Shown here: piece by piece, positions 9,762 to 18,772 of the stretch
How positions within the stretch are numbered: the first letter of the stretch is position 1
Layout: every line of letters begins with the position of its first letter
Assembly (NCBI RefSeq): GCF_900116385.1
Contig: NZ_FPCI01000002.1
Span: forward strand, 62,001-126,000
Reading direction: 5' to 3'
Length of the DNA: 64,000 nt
Origin: Pseudoxanthomonas sp. YR558
GTDB lineage: Bacteria; Pseudomonadota; Gammaproteobacteria; Xanthomonadales; Xanthomonadaceae
The notes under the pieces: model-generated
Database searches by the model: none
Told to the model about the DNA's origin: nothing
The model's input: the letters and a program-made list of their open reading frames with translations, nothing else
Made by a program: the position numbers and the translations under genes

Positions 9762-10601
9762 ATGGCCCAGGAACTCCGGCACCTGATCAGTGACGCCCCC
9801 CGTGTGATGGTGGTGGACGGCTCGAAGCTGGTGCGCAAGCTGATCGCGGACGTCCTGCGGCGCGAAGTGCCCGGCGTGCAGGTCATCGGTTGTTCCAGCA
9901 TCGCCGAGGCGCGCGCCGCGCTGGAGCAGGGCGAAGTGCACTTGGTCACCACCGCGCTGGCGTTGCCCGACGGCGATGGGTTGGAGATCGCGCGCAGCGT
10001 GCGCGAAGCGGCGGGCCAAGCTTACGTGCCGGTGATCGTGGTATCCGGCGACGCGCAGCAGCACCTGGAAGAGCGGCGCTTCACCGAGTTCGTCACCGAT
10101 TACTTCGACAAATCGCTGGGCCACGAGGCGTTGGCAACGTTCATCCGCGGCTATGTGCAGCCCGAGCCGGTGCCCGGCGCGACGATCCTTTTCATCGAGG
10201 ACAGCCGCGTGGTGGCCGAGACCACCCGCCGCATGCTGGAACGGCAATCGCTGAAAGTCGTGCACGTGCTGAAGGCCGAGGATGCCTTCGCCCTGCTCAC
10301 CGCGGAATCGCTGGGTTTGTCCACGCACAAGTTCGACCTGGTGCTGACCGACGTGATCCTGAAAGGCGAATTGAGCGGCCGCGACATCGTGCAGCGAATC
10401 CGCGTGGACTTCGTCTATGGCAAGCGTCGCTTGCCCATCCTCGTGATGACCGGCGACAGCAACCGCGACAACCAGGCGGAGCTGCTGCAGGCCGGCGCCA
10501 ACGACCTGGTGCTCAAGCCGATCGAGGAACGCCTGCTGGTGACGAAGGTGTTGTTCCAGCTGCGCCTGGCGCGCATGGACGAATCGCGCGCGCTGGTCTG
10601 A
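9762..10601 (+). CDS. Response regulator with two receiver domains, the first degenerate
   Basis: The 279-residue product is two REC domains and nothing else. REC2 (residues ~145-275) looks functional: acidic pair in ILFIEDSR, phospho-acceptor in [10 protein letters not shown], Thr/Ser switch VMTGDSN and Lys in [12 protein letters not shown]1 (residues ~14-135) keeps [21 protein letters not shown] and the Lys in DYFDKSLGH, but the acceptor Asp is replaced by Ala ([14 protein letters not shown] aligns with x-LVxxDxxMPxxDG). There is no output domain, so it probably acts by protein contact, like CheY or a phosphorelay scaffold. I begin at ATG 9762, where REC1 starts soon after. It lies only 14 bp past ftsX and 16 bp before ung. 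Confidence 0.82.
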   Translation: MAQELRHLISDAPRVMVVDGSKLVRKLIADVLRREVPGVQVIGCSSIAEARAALEQGEVHLVTTALALPDGDGLEIARSVREAAGQAYVPVIVVSGDAQQHLEERRFTEFVTDYFDKSLGHEALATFIRGYVQPEPVPGATILFIEDSRVVAETTRRMLERQSLKVVHVLKAEDAFALLTAESLGLSTHKFDLVLTDVILKGELSGRDIVQRIRVDFVYGKRRLPILVMTGDSNRDNQAELLQAGANDLVLKPIEERLLVTKVLFQLRLARMDESRALV

Positions 10602-10617
10602 GACCGCTGCCTCCTGC

Positions 10618-11325
10618 ATGACGGAAGAAGACCGCACCAAGCTGGAACCTTCCTGGAAGGCGCGCATCGGCGACTGGCTGCAGCGGCCGGAGATGCGCGA
10701 ACTGTCCGCGTTCCTACGCCAGCGCAAGGCCGCCGGCGCACGCATCTATCCACCGGGCCCGCAGATCTTCGCGGCCTTCGACGCCACGCCGTTCGACGCG
10801 GTGAAGGTCGTTATCCTCGGGCAGGACCCCTACCACGGCCCGGGCCAGGCGCATGGGCTGTGCTTCTCCGTGCTGCCGGGCGTGCCGGTACCGCCGTCGC
10901 TGGTGAACATCTACAAGGAAATCAACGCCGACCTCGGTATCCCGCCGCCAGGTCACGGCTGCCTGCTGCCGTGGGCACGCCAAGGCGTACTACTGCTCAA
11001 CGCGGTGCTGACGGTGGAGGAGGGCCGCGCCGGCGCCCACCAGGGCAAAGGCTGGGAAGGCTTCACCGACCATGCCATCGAGACGCTCGCGCGTGAGCGC
11101 GAAGGCCTTGTGTTCCTGTTGTGGGGCAGCTACGCGCAGGCCAAGGGCAAGGTGATCGACACGCGGCGTCACCGCGTGCTGCGCGCGCCGCACCCTTCGC
11201 CACTGTCGGCGCACCGCGGTTTCTTGGGTTGCGGGCATTTTTCGGCGACCAACCATTACCTGGCGCAGCGGGGGCTGCCGCCTATCGACTGGCGACTGCC
11301 GTCGAAGGATGCGTTGGACGTCTGA
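10618..11325 (+). CDS. ung: Uracil-DNA glycosylase
   Basis: A family-1 UDG that removes uracil from DNA in base-excision repair. The catalytic water-activating motif [14 protein letters not shown] is at residues ~70-83 and the leucine-intercalation/His motif [11 protein letters not shown] is near residues 191-201. The 235 residues match the family. The start lies 16 bp behind the response regulator gene, so the two may be co-transcribed. Confidence 0.96.
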   Translation: MTEEDRTKLEPSWKARIGDWLQRPEMRELSAFLRQRKAAGARIYPPGPQIFAAFDATPFDAVKVVILGQDPYHGPGQAHGLCFSVLPGVPVPPSLVNIYKEINADLGIPPPGHGCLLPWARQGVLLLNAVLTVEEGRAGAHQGKGWEGFTDHAIETLAREREGLVFLLWGSYAQAKGKVIDTRRHRVLRAPHPSPLSAHRGFLGCGHFSATNHYLAQRGLPPIDWRLPSKDALDV

Positions 11326-11396
11326 TTCGTCCCGGGTCCGTCGGGCCCGGATTCTGCGTGCGGCGCGATGCCATGCGCACCAATGGGGAGGGGTGC

Positions 11397-12011
11397 ATGA
11401 AAGCAATGAAGGTGTTGGTGGTTCTGTCGTTCCTGTTCCTGCAGGGATGTGCGTCGTCGTTGATGAAGCCTGCGGACGGCAGTGCCCTGGTGGCCCCGCC
11501 CGGTGAGAACAGTCGCGTGGTGTTCCTGCGCCCGTCCTCGTTCGGTGGCGCGATCCAGGCCTCCCTGTTCGACATCTCCGGCGACGAGACCCGCTTCATC
11601 GGAGTCAGTTCTACCGGAACCCAGGTCGTGCACGACGTTGCGCCGGGCCGCCACCGGTTCATGGTGGTGTCCGAGGCAGCGGATTTCATGGAAGCCGACC
11701 TGGCCCCGGGCCAGACGTACTACGCGGTGGTGACGCCGCGCATGGGCGCGTGGAAGGCGCGCTTCTCGTTGTGGCCGATCAAGGCGGCCTCGGAGAACGA
11801 GTTCAACTGGCGCAATGCGGATGTGGCGAAGTGGATCGCCAACGCCAAGCATGTGCAGAACACGCCGGAAGGCGAGGCGTGGTTCAAGGCGAACCGGGCG
11901 TCCATCGTCGAGAAGCAGGCGGACTATCTGGCCGTCTGGAACAAGAAGAGCGCCGCGGACCTCGCGCAGCGCACGCTGTCGGCCGGGGATGCTTCTGTCG
12001 CGAAGCCCTGA
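11397..12011 (+). CDS. Lipoprotein with DUF2846-like domain
   Basis: A 204-residue lipoprotein: signal peptide MKAMKVLVVLSFLFLQGC with lipobox LQGC, then a β-rich domain (ENSRVVFLRPSSFGG, DVAPGRHRFMVVSE, LAPGQTYYAVV) like DUF2846 proteins, which resemble small carbohydrate-binding or chaperone-like sandwiches. The C-terminal ~60 residues are helical and charged. ATG 11397 is preceded by GGGGAGGGG. A strong terminator follows at once, so it seems to be a single-gene unit. No enzymatic residues are seen; the family label is tentative. Confidence 0.6.
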   Translation: MKAMKVLVVLSFLFLQGCASSLMKPADGSALVAPPGENSRVVFLRPSSFGGAIQASLFDISGDETRFIGVSSTGTQVVHDVAPGRHRFMVVSEAADFMEADLAPGQTYYAVVTPRMGAWKARFSLWPIKAASENEFNWRNADVAKWIANAKHVQNTPEGEAWFKANRASIVEKQADYLAVWNKKSAADLAQRTLSAGDASVAKP

Positions 12012-12016
12012 TCCGG

Positions 12017-12047
12017 AAGGGAGCGTCCGTCACGGGCGCTCCCTTTT
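12017..12047 (+). terminator. Rho-independent terminator after the lipoprotein gene
   Basis: The stem AAGGGAGCGTCCG (12017-12029) pairs with CGGGCGCTCCCTT (12033-12045), 13 bp with one T-G wobble and a three-base loop, followed by two more T residues. It stands between the convergent lipoprotein and DUF2059 genes. Confidence 0.8.
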
Positions 12048-12067
12048 CAACCACGCGCGCCGCGCGC

Positions 12068-12625
12068 TCAGCGCGTACGGCGACGCTTCTGCGGCGGGGA
12101 TACCGGCGGAGGCGGTGTGACCGGGATGTTCTTGATCTCCGCCTGCAGGGCTTCCAGCATCGGCACCATCTTCTGCTGCACGGCCGACATGATGTTCTGC
12201 ATCAGCGCGGGGTTCTTGTCGAGCATCCGCTTGCCGGCGGCGCTTTCGTAGAACTTCGTGATCGCGCGCACGTCTTCGCGCGTGTAGGTTTTCTTGTAGA
12301 CGTCCAGGTACACCGGGCGCATCTCTTCCCACGACAGCGCGGTGCGGACGATCTCCTGCGTCTTGGCCTGGATGCGGGCGACCTCGGCCTTCTGCTCGTC
12401 GGTCATCTCCCGGCCGGCGAAGTGCTTGTCGAACTCCTGCTGCTGCACCGCTTCCATCTGCGGCACCACGCCGGCGAGCAGGCTTTCCGCGCGCGAAGCC
12501 TTGAGCAGGCGGTCGATGTCCGCGTCGGTGGGCTCGGCGGCGAAGGCCGGTGCGGACGCCGCCAGGGCGAGGGTGAGCAGGAGGCGCAGCAAGGCGCGGG
12601 CCGTGATCGACGGAAGCTGGGACAT
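12068..12625 (-). CDS. DUF2059 exported protein
   Basis: A 185-residue protein with a Sec signal peptide (ALLRLLLTLALAASAPAFA, cleavage about residue 29) and a helical DUF2059 domain. Typical family stretches are EEMRPVYLDVYKKTYTREDV, ITKFYESAAGKRMLDKNPAL and QNIMSAVQQKM. DUF2059 proteins are periplasmic and of unknown function. The tail is Pro-rich then basic (PPPPVSPPQKRRRTR). It stands alone between convergent and divergent neighbours. Confidence 0.8.
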   Translation of the reverse strand: MSQLPSITARALLRLLLTLALAASAPAFAAEPTDADIDRLLKASRAESLLAGVVPQMEAVQQQEFDKHFAGREMTDEQKAEVARIQAKTQEIVRTALSWEEMRPVYLDVYKKTYTREDVRAITKFYESAAGKRMLDKNPALMQNIMSAVQQKMVPMLEALQAEIKNIPVTPPPPVSPPQKRRRTR

Positions 12626-12749
12626 GCGGCGTGGACGGCATGGAACGGGGTCGTAGGGTGCCTGCCCGGGAGTAAATCTGGTGTTAATCGACGGCGATCC
12701 GGGCGCCAGCGCGCTGCGAACGGACCCGCATCCTGACTACAATCCGCGC

Positions 12750-13184
12750 ATGGGGAGCACCGCACTCGAGATCACGCCGACGCTGGCGATACCGGACGAC
12801 GAACTCGTCGAACGGTTCGTGCGCGCCAGTGGTGCGGGCGGGCAGAACGTCAACAAGGTCGCCACGGCGGTGGAGCTACGCTTCGATGTGGCCGGCTCGC
12901 CGTCGCTGCCCGACGCACTGCGCGAGCGCCTGTTGGCCAAGCGCGACCGCCGGCTCACCGACGAGGGCGTGCTGGTGATCGACGCGCAGCGCTTCCGCAC
13001 GCAGGACCGCAACCGCCAGGATGCGCGAGAGCGCCTGGCCGCGCTGATCGCCGCCGCGCTGGTGGTGCCGAAGAAGCGCATCGCCACCAAGCCCTCGCGC
13101 GCCGCCAAGGCGCGCCGGCTGGACGCCAAGCGCGAGCGCAGCCAGGTCAAGCGCGGCCGTTCGCAGAAGAACCAATGGGAGTAA
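12750..13184 (+). CDS. arfB: Alternative ribosome-rescue factor ArfB (peptidyl-tRNA hydrolase)
   Basis: A 144-residue release-factor-like protein that frees ribosomes stalled without a stop codon. The catalytic GGQ lies in RASGAGGQNVNKVATAVELRF (residues ~30-45), and the basic C-terminal tail that enters the empty mRNA channel is clear (RSQVKRGRSQKNQWE). Length equals E. coli YaeJ (140). I start at ATG 12750 because upstream codons give no family sequence. The acyltransferase gene starts five bases after the stop. Confidence 0.93.
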   Translation: MGSTALEITPTLAIPDDELVERFVRASGAGGQNVNKVATAVELRFDVAGSPSLPDALRERLLAKRDRRLTDEGVLVIDAQRFRTQDRNRQDARERLAALIAAALVVPKKRIATKPSRAAKARRLDAKRERSQVKRGRSQKNQWE

Positions 13185-13188
13185 CCGT

Positions 13189-13785
13189 TTGAGCCACGAC
13201 ATCGTCCCGCGCATCCCGCCGAACATGCCGCAGGTGCCGCCGAACCGCTTCACCCGCTGGATGGGGCGCACGTTCCTGCGCGTGTTCGGCTGGAAGATCG
13301 TCGGCACGCTGCCGGATATCCCGAAGCTGGTGATGATCGTGGCGCCGCACTCGTCCAACTGGGACGGCATCTGGGGCATGGCGGCGAAGATCGCGATGGG
13401 CTTCCAGGTGCGCGTGCTGGGCAAGGCGCAACTGTTCTGGTGGCCGCTGTCGCCGCTGCTGCGCAAGTTGGGCGTGGTACCGGTGGACCGCAGCTCGCCG
13501 CAGGGCACGGTGGAGCAGGCCGTGCGGATGATCCGACAGTCCGAGAAGATGTGGTTCGCGCTGACACCGGAAGGCACCCGCAAGCGTGTGGACAAGTGGA
13601 AGGGCGGCTTTCTGAAGATCGCCCAGCAGGCGCAGGTGCCGATCCTGATGGCGTACTTCCACTACCCGGACAAGGTCGTCGGCATCGGCGACGTGTACTA
13701 CCCGACCGGCGACATGGATACCGACATGGCGGCGATCCGCGCCTGGTACCAGCCGTGGCAGGGGAAGAACCGCGGGACGGTGTGA
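13189..13785 (+). CDS. 1-acylglycerol-3-phosphate O-acyltransferase family protein
   Basis: A 198-residue PlsC-fold acyltransferase. The HX4D catalytic motif is HSSNWD (residues ~45-50) and the glycerol-phosphate-binding EGTR is in LTPEGTRKRV. It lacks the membrane helices of PlsC proper, and the final part (YFHYPDKVVGIGDVYYPTGD) matches a small cytosolic-side subgroup of unknown substrate. It starts with TTG four bases after the arfB stop; GGGAG overlapping that stop is the likely ribosome-binding site. The next in-frame ATG would delete part of the conserved start. Confidence 0.8.
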   Translation: MSHDIVPRIPPNMPQVPPNRFTRWMGRTFLRVFGWKIVGTLPDIPKLVMIVAPHSSNWDGIWGMAAKIAMGFQVRVLGKAQLFWWPLSPLLRKLGVVPVDRSSPQGTVEQAVRMIRQSEKMWFALTPEGTRKRVDKWKGGFLKIAQQAQVPILMAYFHYPDKVVGIGDVYYPTGDMDTDMAAIRAWYQPWQGKNRGTV

Positions 13786-13811
13786 TCGACCTGCCTAGCG
13801 ACGCAACGAAG

Positions 13812-13835
13812 AACCCCGCCTGACGGCGGGGTTTT
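13812..13835. terminator. Bidirectional terminator between convergent genes
   Basis: The stem AACCCCGCC (13812-13820) pairs with GGCGGGGTT (13825-13833) around TGAC. The plus strand continues TTCGTTT and the minus strand CTTCGTT, so it can serve both the acyltransferase gene and the convergent TonB receptor operon. Confidence 0.75.
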
Positions 13836-13861
13836 CGTTTCAGCTTCGTGCCGGCGATCGC

Positions 13862-16800
13862 TTACAGCGGCGCGCCGCCCAGCTTCCAGGTGACCTGCAG
13901 GAAGTAGCTGCGGCCGGTGGAATCGAACCAGGACGTGTCGTAGTACGGATAGTTCGCCCAGGTCGCGTCCTTCGGCGGCATGTCGTCTAGCAGGTTGTTG
14001 ACGGTCAGCGACACGCGCAGGTGGTCGTTCACGTCGTAGCGCGCACCGGCATTGAAGCGCCAGCTCGCCTTCGTCCACGCGTCGTTGTCGTAGTTCGCGA
14101 CGCGGCCCAGGTAGTTGCCGAACACGCTGGCGCCCCATGCATCGCGATCCCAGCTGATGCCCAGGTTGCCCTTCTGGCGCGGCAGCGTGGTGGCGCTGAA
14201 GCTGACGTCCAGCATGTCTTCTTCCGGATCGCCCGGGTACTGCTGGCGCGTGTGCTTGTCGGTCCAGGTGTAGCTGCCGGTGAAGCGGAAGTCGCCCGCG
14301 CTCGCCGTCTGCAGGCGGTAGTTGGCCGTGACGTCGACGCCGGAGGTTTCCTCGTTGGCGATGTTGATCGGCGCGAAGCGGACGCTGGTGATGTAGCCGT
14401 CGGCGTCGCGGATCACGCGGGCGAGTGCGTCGACGCAGGTCGGCGAGTTGACGTCCACGGTGGCGCCGCTGTCGGTGACGCCGAGGCGGCAGTTGGCCTC
14501 GTCGATGCGCAACTGCTCGCGGCTCTGGGCCTGCACCTGGTTCGACACGCGGATGCGGTAATAGTCCACCGCCAGGTCGAAGTTGGCGAACGGCGACCAC
14601 ACGAAGCCGGCCGAGAACGACTTGCTGGTCTCCACGTCCAGGTCCATGTTGCCGGTGTACACGTCGAACGTGTTGATGTCCCAGGTGCCGTCGTCGTAGC
14701 ACTCGCCGTCGGTGAAGCCGGGCTCGTCGGTGCGGCACTGGTAGTAGTCGGTCGACAGCGTGCGGTAGTAATCGTCGCCGGCGAACAGGTAGTGCATGTC
14801 CGGCGCGCGGAAGCCGGTGCCGTACGAGCTGCGTACCAGCAGCGTGTCGACCGGGCGCCATTCCAGGCCCGCGCTGTAGGTGAACTTGCCCGGGTTCTTG
14901 TTGCCGTACTCGTAGCGATCGTAGCGGCCGGCCAGGCTGGCCTGCAGCGAGGACAACAGCGGCAGGCGGAATTCGCCGGCCACGCTCCAGCGGTCGCGAT
15001 CGCCCTTGCCATCGCCGTAGCGCGGGCCGTAGTAGGCATCGGCGGTCAGGGCGAGCGGATCGGGATTGATCTCGTACGACTGCTGGCCGTACTCGATCGC
15101 GGCGGCGAAACCGACGTCGCCGGCCGGCATCGTGAACAGCGCCGGCGTGTCGAGGGTGAAGCTGAGGTTGTCGTTGTCGGCCTTCGGATGGAAGGTGGAC
15201 ATCGCCGCGATGGTCGCGAACTCGGCCGGGGTCAGCGGCGTGAACAGGCGCGCCGGATCCGGGCTGTAGATCGCGTAGCCGTCGGCGTCGTAGCCCTGGC
15301 GCTCACCGAGGAACAGTTCGTTGGCGGCCTCGGCGCGGATGCGGGGCATGCCCACGTCGGCCTTGTACTGCGAATGGTTGTAGGCCGCTTCCCAGTTCCA
15401 GTTGTCGCCGAATGCGCCCTGCAGACCGGTCGTCACCCCGAACGTCTTCTGGGTGGTCTTGTTCATGCGGTTGCGCAGGCCGCCCATTTCCTCGGGCGTG
15501 AACTGGCGCGACCACGTTTCGTAGTGCCCGGTGACGGCGTTGTAGAACACCTTGTCGTTGTTGTCGGTGGAGTTCGGGTCGTGGAACTCCCAGCCCATGA
15601 CGTCGCTCACCACGTCGTTGCCATTGGTGCCGGTGAGCAGCCTCACGTCCTGGCGGCCCAGCTGGACATCGGCGAACCATGACAGGTTGTCGGAGAAGCG
15701 GTACTCGAACGAGCCGTAGGCGTTGAAACCCTTGCGCTCGTTCTGGATGGTCCGGTAGGCGATGGCGCGCTCGCTGCCGCAGTAGGGTTCGCCGAAGCGG
15801 TCCTCGGCCAGCACGGTGGTGCCGTCGTTCAGGCCTGCCATCGCGGCGCAGCCATCGGCAGGCGCGATGTTGACGTCGTCGTCCCAGTCGTAGAGCTGCG
15901 CGGTGAGGCGCGGCAGGCGGCGACGCGAGGTCGGCGCATCGAGGGTGGAGTCCTGATTGCTGCGCTCGTAGCCCCACAGCGGACGCTTGTCGATCAGTTC
16001 CAGGCCGACGATGCCGCTGAACGCATCGCGCTCGAAGCCCGTGGTCAGCGTGAGCTTGTGCGATTCGCCGCCGCCGCGCTCGGTGTCGCCGAAGCGGTAG
16101 TCGATGATGGTGCCGTCGGTGGACTTCTTCAGGATGAAGTTGATCACGCCGGCCATCGCGTCCGAGCCGTAGACCGCCGACGCGCTGCCGGTCAGCACTT
16201 CGATGCGGTCGATCATGCCCAGCGGGATGTTGCCGATGTCGGTGAAGTTGCTGCGGCCATTGAGCGGCAGCGGGAAGTCGGCGATACGGCGGCCGTTGAT
16301 CAGCACCAGCGTGTGGTTGGGGCCGAGGCCGCGCAGGTCGACGGCTTGTGCGCCGGGCGTGGACTGCGCGCTGGTGGTGTTCTGCTGGCCCTGTACGCTG
16401 CCGCTGTTCTGGCTCAGCGAGCGCAGCACTTCAGCGACGGTGGTCAGGCCGGCCGACTGGATCTGCTCCGCGGTCACGACGGTGATCGGTGCAGGACCTT
16501 CGATCTGCGCGCGCGGGATGCGCGAGCCGGTGACCTGCAGGGTCTCCAGCTGGGTTACGGGTTCTTCGGCCTGTGCGGAGCCGCCCCCGGGAGGCGCCTC
16601 CTGAGGCGCGGGCCGCGGCGCCGGTGCGCGACGCGGCGTAGCGTCGGCTTGCACGATCAGGACCGCGCCGGAGGCGTCGCGCTTGGCTTCGAAGCCGCTG
16701 CCCTTGAGCAGCCGTTCCAGCGCCTGGTCGGTGTTCGCCGCGCCTTGCACGCCGGTGGTGCGGCGGCCCTTCATCTGGTCGGCGCGATACACCAACTGCG

Positions 16801-16945
16801 TGCCGGACTGCTTGGCCAGCGTGTTCAGCGCCGTCGCCAGTTCGCCCGCAGGCAGGTCGATACGGCCGGGGGCCGCCTGGGCCTGCGCAGCCAGGGCCGC
16901 GCTACAGGCCATGCTCAACAGCAGGACTCGCATTGGATACCGCAT
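13862..16945 (-). CDS. TonB-dependent outer-membrane receptor with N-terminal signalling (STN) domain
   Basis: A 1027-residue ligand-gated outer-membrane porin. After the signal peptide (ends ...AALAAQAQA) comes an STN domain (LPAGELATALNTLAKQSGTQ, TTGVQGAANTDQALERLLKG), the FecA-type module that contacts an anti-sigma factor. A Pro-rich linker, the plug (VAEVLRSLSQNSG, VDLRGLGPNHTLVLINGRR, IEVLTGSASAVYGSDAMAGV) and a 22-strand-type barrel follow. I use ATG 16945 because GGGGAGAG precedes it and the signal peptide follows directly. fecR- and fecI-like genes lie immediately upstream in the same direction, completing a surface-signalling circuit. The substrate is unknown; see the divergent cyanophycinase fusion gene. 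Confidence 0.9.
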   Translation of the reverse strand: MRYPMRVLLLSMACSAALAAQAQAAPGRIDLPAGELATALNTLAKQSGTQLVYRADQMKGRRTTGVQGAANTDQALERLLKGSGFEAKRDASGAVLIVQADATPRRAPAPRPAPQEAPPGGGSAQAEEPVTQLETLQVTGSRIPRAQIEGPAPITVVTAEQIQSAGLTTVAEVLRSLSQNSGSVQGQQNTTSAQSTPGAQAVDLRGLGPNHTLVLINGRRIADFPLPLNGRSNFTDIGNIPLGMIDRIEVLTGSASAVYGSDAMAGVINFILKKSTDGTIIDYRFGDTERGGGESHKLTLTTGFERDAFSGIVGLELIDKRPLWGYERSNQDSTLDAPTSRRRLPRLTAQLYDWDDDVNIAPADGCAAMAGLNDGTTVLAEDRFGEPYCGSERAIAYRTIQNERKGFNAYGSFEYRFSDNLSWFADVQLGRQDVRLLTGTNGNDVVSDVMGWEFHDPNSTDNNDKVFYNAVTGHYETWSRQFTPEEMGGLRNRMNKTTQKTFGVTTGLQGAFGDNWNWEAAYNHSQYKADVGMPRIRAEAANELFLGERQGYDADGYAIYSPDPARLFTPLTPAEFATIAAMSTFHPKADNDNLSFTLDTPALFTMPAGDVGFAAAIEYGQQSYEINPDPLALTADAYYGPRYGDGKGDRDRWSVAGEFRLPLLSSLQASLAGRYDRYEYGNKNPGKFTYSAGLEWRPVDTLLVRSSYGTGFRAPDMHYLFAGDDYYRTLSTDYYQCRTDEPGFTDGECYDDGTWDINTFDVYTGNMDLDVETSKSFSAGFVWSPFANFDLAVDYYRIRVSNQVQAQSREQLRIDEANCRLGVTDSGATVDVNSPTCVDALARVIRDADGYITSVRFAPINIANEETSGVDVTANYRLQTASAGDFRFTGSYTWTDKHTRQQYPGDPEEDMLDVSFSATTLPRQKGNLGISWDRDAWGASVFGNYLGRVANYDNDAWTKASWRFNAGARYDVNDHLRVSLTVNNLLDDMPPKDATWANYPYYDTSWFDSTGRSYFLQVTWKLGGAPL

Positions 16946-17045
16946 GGACGACTCTCCCCGGGGGTGCTCGGGATGGCACCTTCTGGACATCAGGACGAAC
17001 GAACCGGACAAATCCCCCCGTGACCTTCGTCAGTCGGGCGGCGGC

Positions 17046-18080
17046 CTAGCGCGCGTGCAGCACGATGCGGTCCTCATGCCGCTCGGCGCGCACCGGGAAC
17101 CCCTGTTCGAGCAGGCGCACGAAGCCGTCGGCATTGGACCAGCGGAAATTGCCGCCCACGCGCAGGTCGGCCACCGCGGCATCCCCCAGCTCCAGCTTGC
17201 GCGTATTGAAGCGGTTGAACTCGGCGGCGGCGTCGGCCAGCGAAGTGTCGTCGAAGGTCAGGAAGCCCTCGCGCCACTCGAGGAAGCGTTCGGCATCGGC
17301 CACCGGGACCGAGCGCACCAGCACGCCGTTGCGCCCGGCGGTGGCTACGCTGCCGGCGGGTAGCAGGGCGACGGGTTGGGCGCGACCATCGGCGGCCGGG
17401 CCGCTGTCCAGACGCACCTTGCCTTCGGTCACCACCACGCGCAGTTCGTCGCTGTTGCGGCGCACGGAGAAGCGCGTGCCGACAGCGACCACACGCCGGC
17501 CCTGCGCCTCCACCGCGAAGGGGCGACGCGTGTCGTGTGCCACGTCGAAGAAGGCTTCGCCGCGCGTCAGCGCGATGCTGCGTTCCTGCCGACTGATCTG
17601 CACGTCGAGCTGGCTGTCGCTGCTGAGCGTGGCGGTGGAGCCATCCGGCAGGGTCACCGTCTGCACTTGGCCGACGGCGCTCACGTAGTGCGCTTCCTCG
17701 CGCCCGGTCAGCTGCCAGCCGCCCCAGGCGGCGGAGCCCACTGCCAGCACGGCCAGCGTGGCGGCGATGCCGTGCCGCCAGCGGCCGGGGCTTGCGATCA
17801 CGTCGCGGGGCGCGAAGCGGAGATCGCGCAGGTCGGGACGTCCAGGTGCATCGGTCGTCGCACGCGGTGGTGGGCCTCCGGCTGGCAGGCCGGCCGCGAA
17901 CGCCTGCAGGCGACCGGCCTCGGACCACGCGGATTCGAGCCGCAAGAAGGCGACCTTGTGGCGCGTGGACGCGGCCAGCCACGCCTCCAGCACCTGCTGG
18001 TCGTGTGGCGTCCAGTCTCCTGCGTCGCGGCGGACCAGCCAGTCGGCCGCCTGTTGTTCAATCTGTCTGCTGTCGGTCAT
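17046..18080 (-). CDS. FecR-family anti-sigma factor / sigma regulator
   Basis: A 344-residue inner-membrane protein. Residues ~5-50 are the cytoplasmic DUF4880 sigma-binding part (QAADWLVRRDAGDW, LEAWLAASTRHKVAFLRLES). One TM helix follows (IAATLAVLAVGSAAWGGWQL, ~residues 105-125). The periplasmic FecR domain has LPDGSTATLSSDSQLDV, LTRGEAFFDVAHD and FAVEAQGRRVVAVGTRFSV, and the C-terminus is an STN-like segment (SLADAAAEFNRFNTRKLEL) that would meet the receptor. ATG 18080 lies inside the end of fecI (23-bp overlap). It passes the receptor's signal to the sigma factor. Confidence 0.9.
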   Translation of the reverse strand: MTDSRQIEQQAADWLVRRDAGDWTPHDQQVLEAWLAASTRHKVAFLRLESAWSEAGRLQAFAAGLPAGGPPPRATTDAPGRPDLRDLRFAPRDVIASPGRWRHGIAATLAVLAVGSAAWGGWQLTGREEAHYVSAVGQVQTVTLPDGSTATLSSDSQLDVQISRQERSIALTRGEAFFDVAHDTRRPFAVEAQGRRVVAVGTRFSVRRNSDELRVVVTEGKVRLDSGPAADGRAQPVALLPAGSVATAGRNGVLVRSVPVADAERFLEWREGFLTFDDTSLADAAAEFNRFNTRKLELGDAAVADLRVGGNFRWSNADGFVRLLEQGFPVRAERHEDRIVLHAR

Positions 18081-18654
18081 GTCCGTCGTCCTCGTCCATG
18101 ACAAGGCGGGCATTCCTTCGCCCGCCAGGCGCATACGCCTCGTCGCCGCCATACAGATGATCGGCGAGCAGGCGCATCCCCTTGGCCAGATGTTTTTCCA
18201 CAGTCTTCTCGCTGATGCCCAGGCGCGCGGCCACCGCCTTCTGCGGCAATTCCTCCACGCGCCGCAGCCATACCACTTCGCGGCAACGGTCGGGGAGTCG
18301 GTCCAGGGCCTCGACCAGGCGCCTGAGCGCCTGGCGGGTCCCGGCCCAGCGCTCGGGCGACACCTCGTCGATCAGGTAGACGTTCGAGGACTCGAAATCA
18401 CCCACCGGCTCGATCGACACCACCCGGCTGCGGCGCAGGCGGTCGGTCATCAGGTGGCGCGCGGTGGTGAACAGGAAGGCCTTGGGCGAGTCCGGGCGTA
18501 CGCGTCCGGCGGCTTCGTACACCCGTGCGTAGACCTCCTGGCGCAGGTCGTGCCACTCGTCTCGATGCGGCCAGTGGCGTTGCAGGAACAGCACCAGCGC
18601 CCGTTCATGGACGAGCACCTCGCGGATGAACCACGCATCGAATTCGGTGGGCAT
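18058..18654 (-). CDS. FecI-type ECF RNA polymerase sigma factor
   Basis: The 198-residue sigma factor has a region 2 (WHDLRQEVYARVYEAAGRV, KAFLFTTARHLMTDRLRR) and a region 4 helix-turn-helix (LPDRCREVVWLRRVEELPQK, VAARLGISEKTVEKHLAKGM), with no other domain. It probably directs transcription of the receptor gene when FecR is activated. The 118 bp between its start and the divergent cyanophycinase fusion at 18773 must hold promoters for both; I could not pick out -35/-10 boxes there. Confidence 0.9.
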   Translation of the reverse strand: MPTEFDAWFIREVLVHERALVLFLQRHWPHRDEWHDLRQEVYARVYEAAGRVRPDSPKAFLFTTARHLMTDRLRRSRVVSIEPVGDFESSNVYLIDEVSPERWAGTRQALRRLVEALDRLPDRCREVVWLRRVEELPQKAVAARLGISEKTVEKHLAKGMRLLADHLYGGDEAYAPGGRRNARLVMDEDDGHDRQQTD

Positions 18655-18772
18655 GCCCGCACTCTAGCCCAAGCGCGCACCGTCCGGCATGGGGGAAGCG
18701 CGCCGCCGCTTCGTCTCCACAAGTCACCGGTGCGTGGCATCCTGCCGCCACCTTCGACGTGGAGTGAATGGC

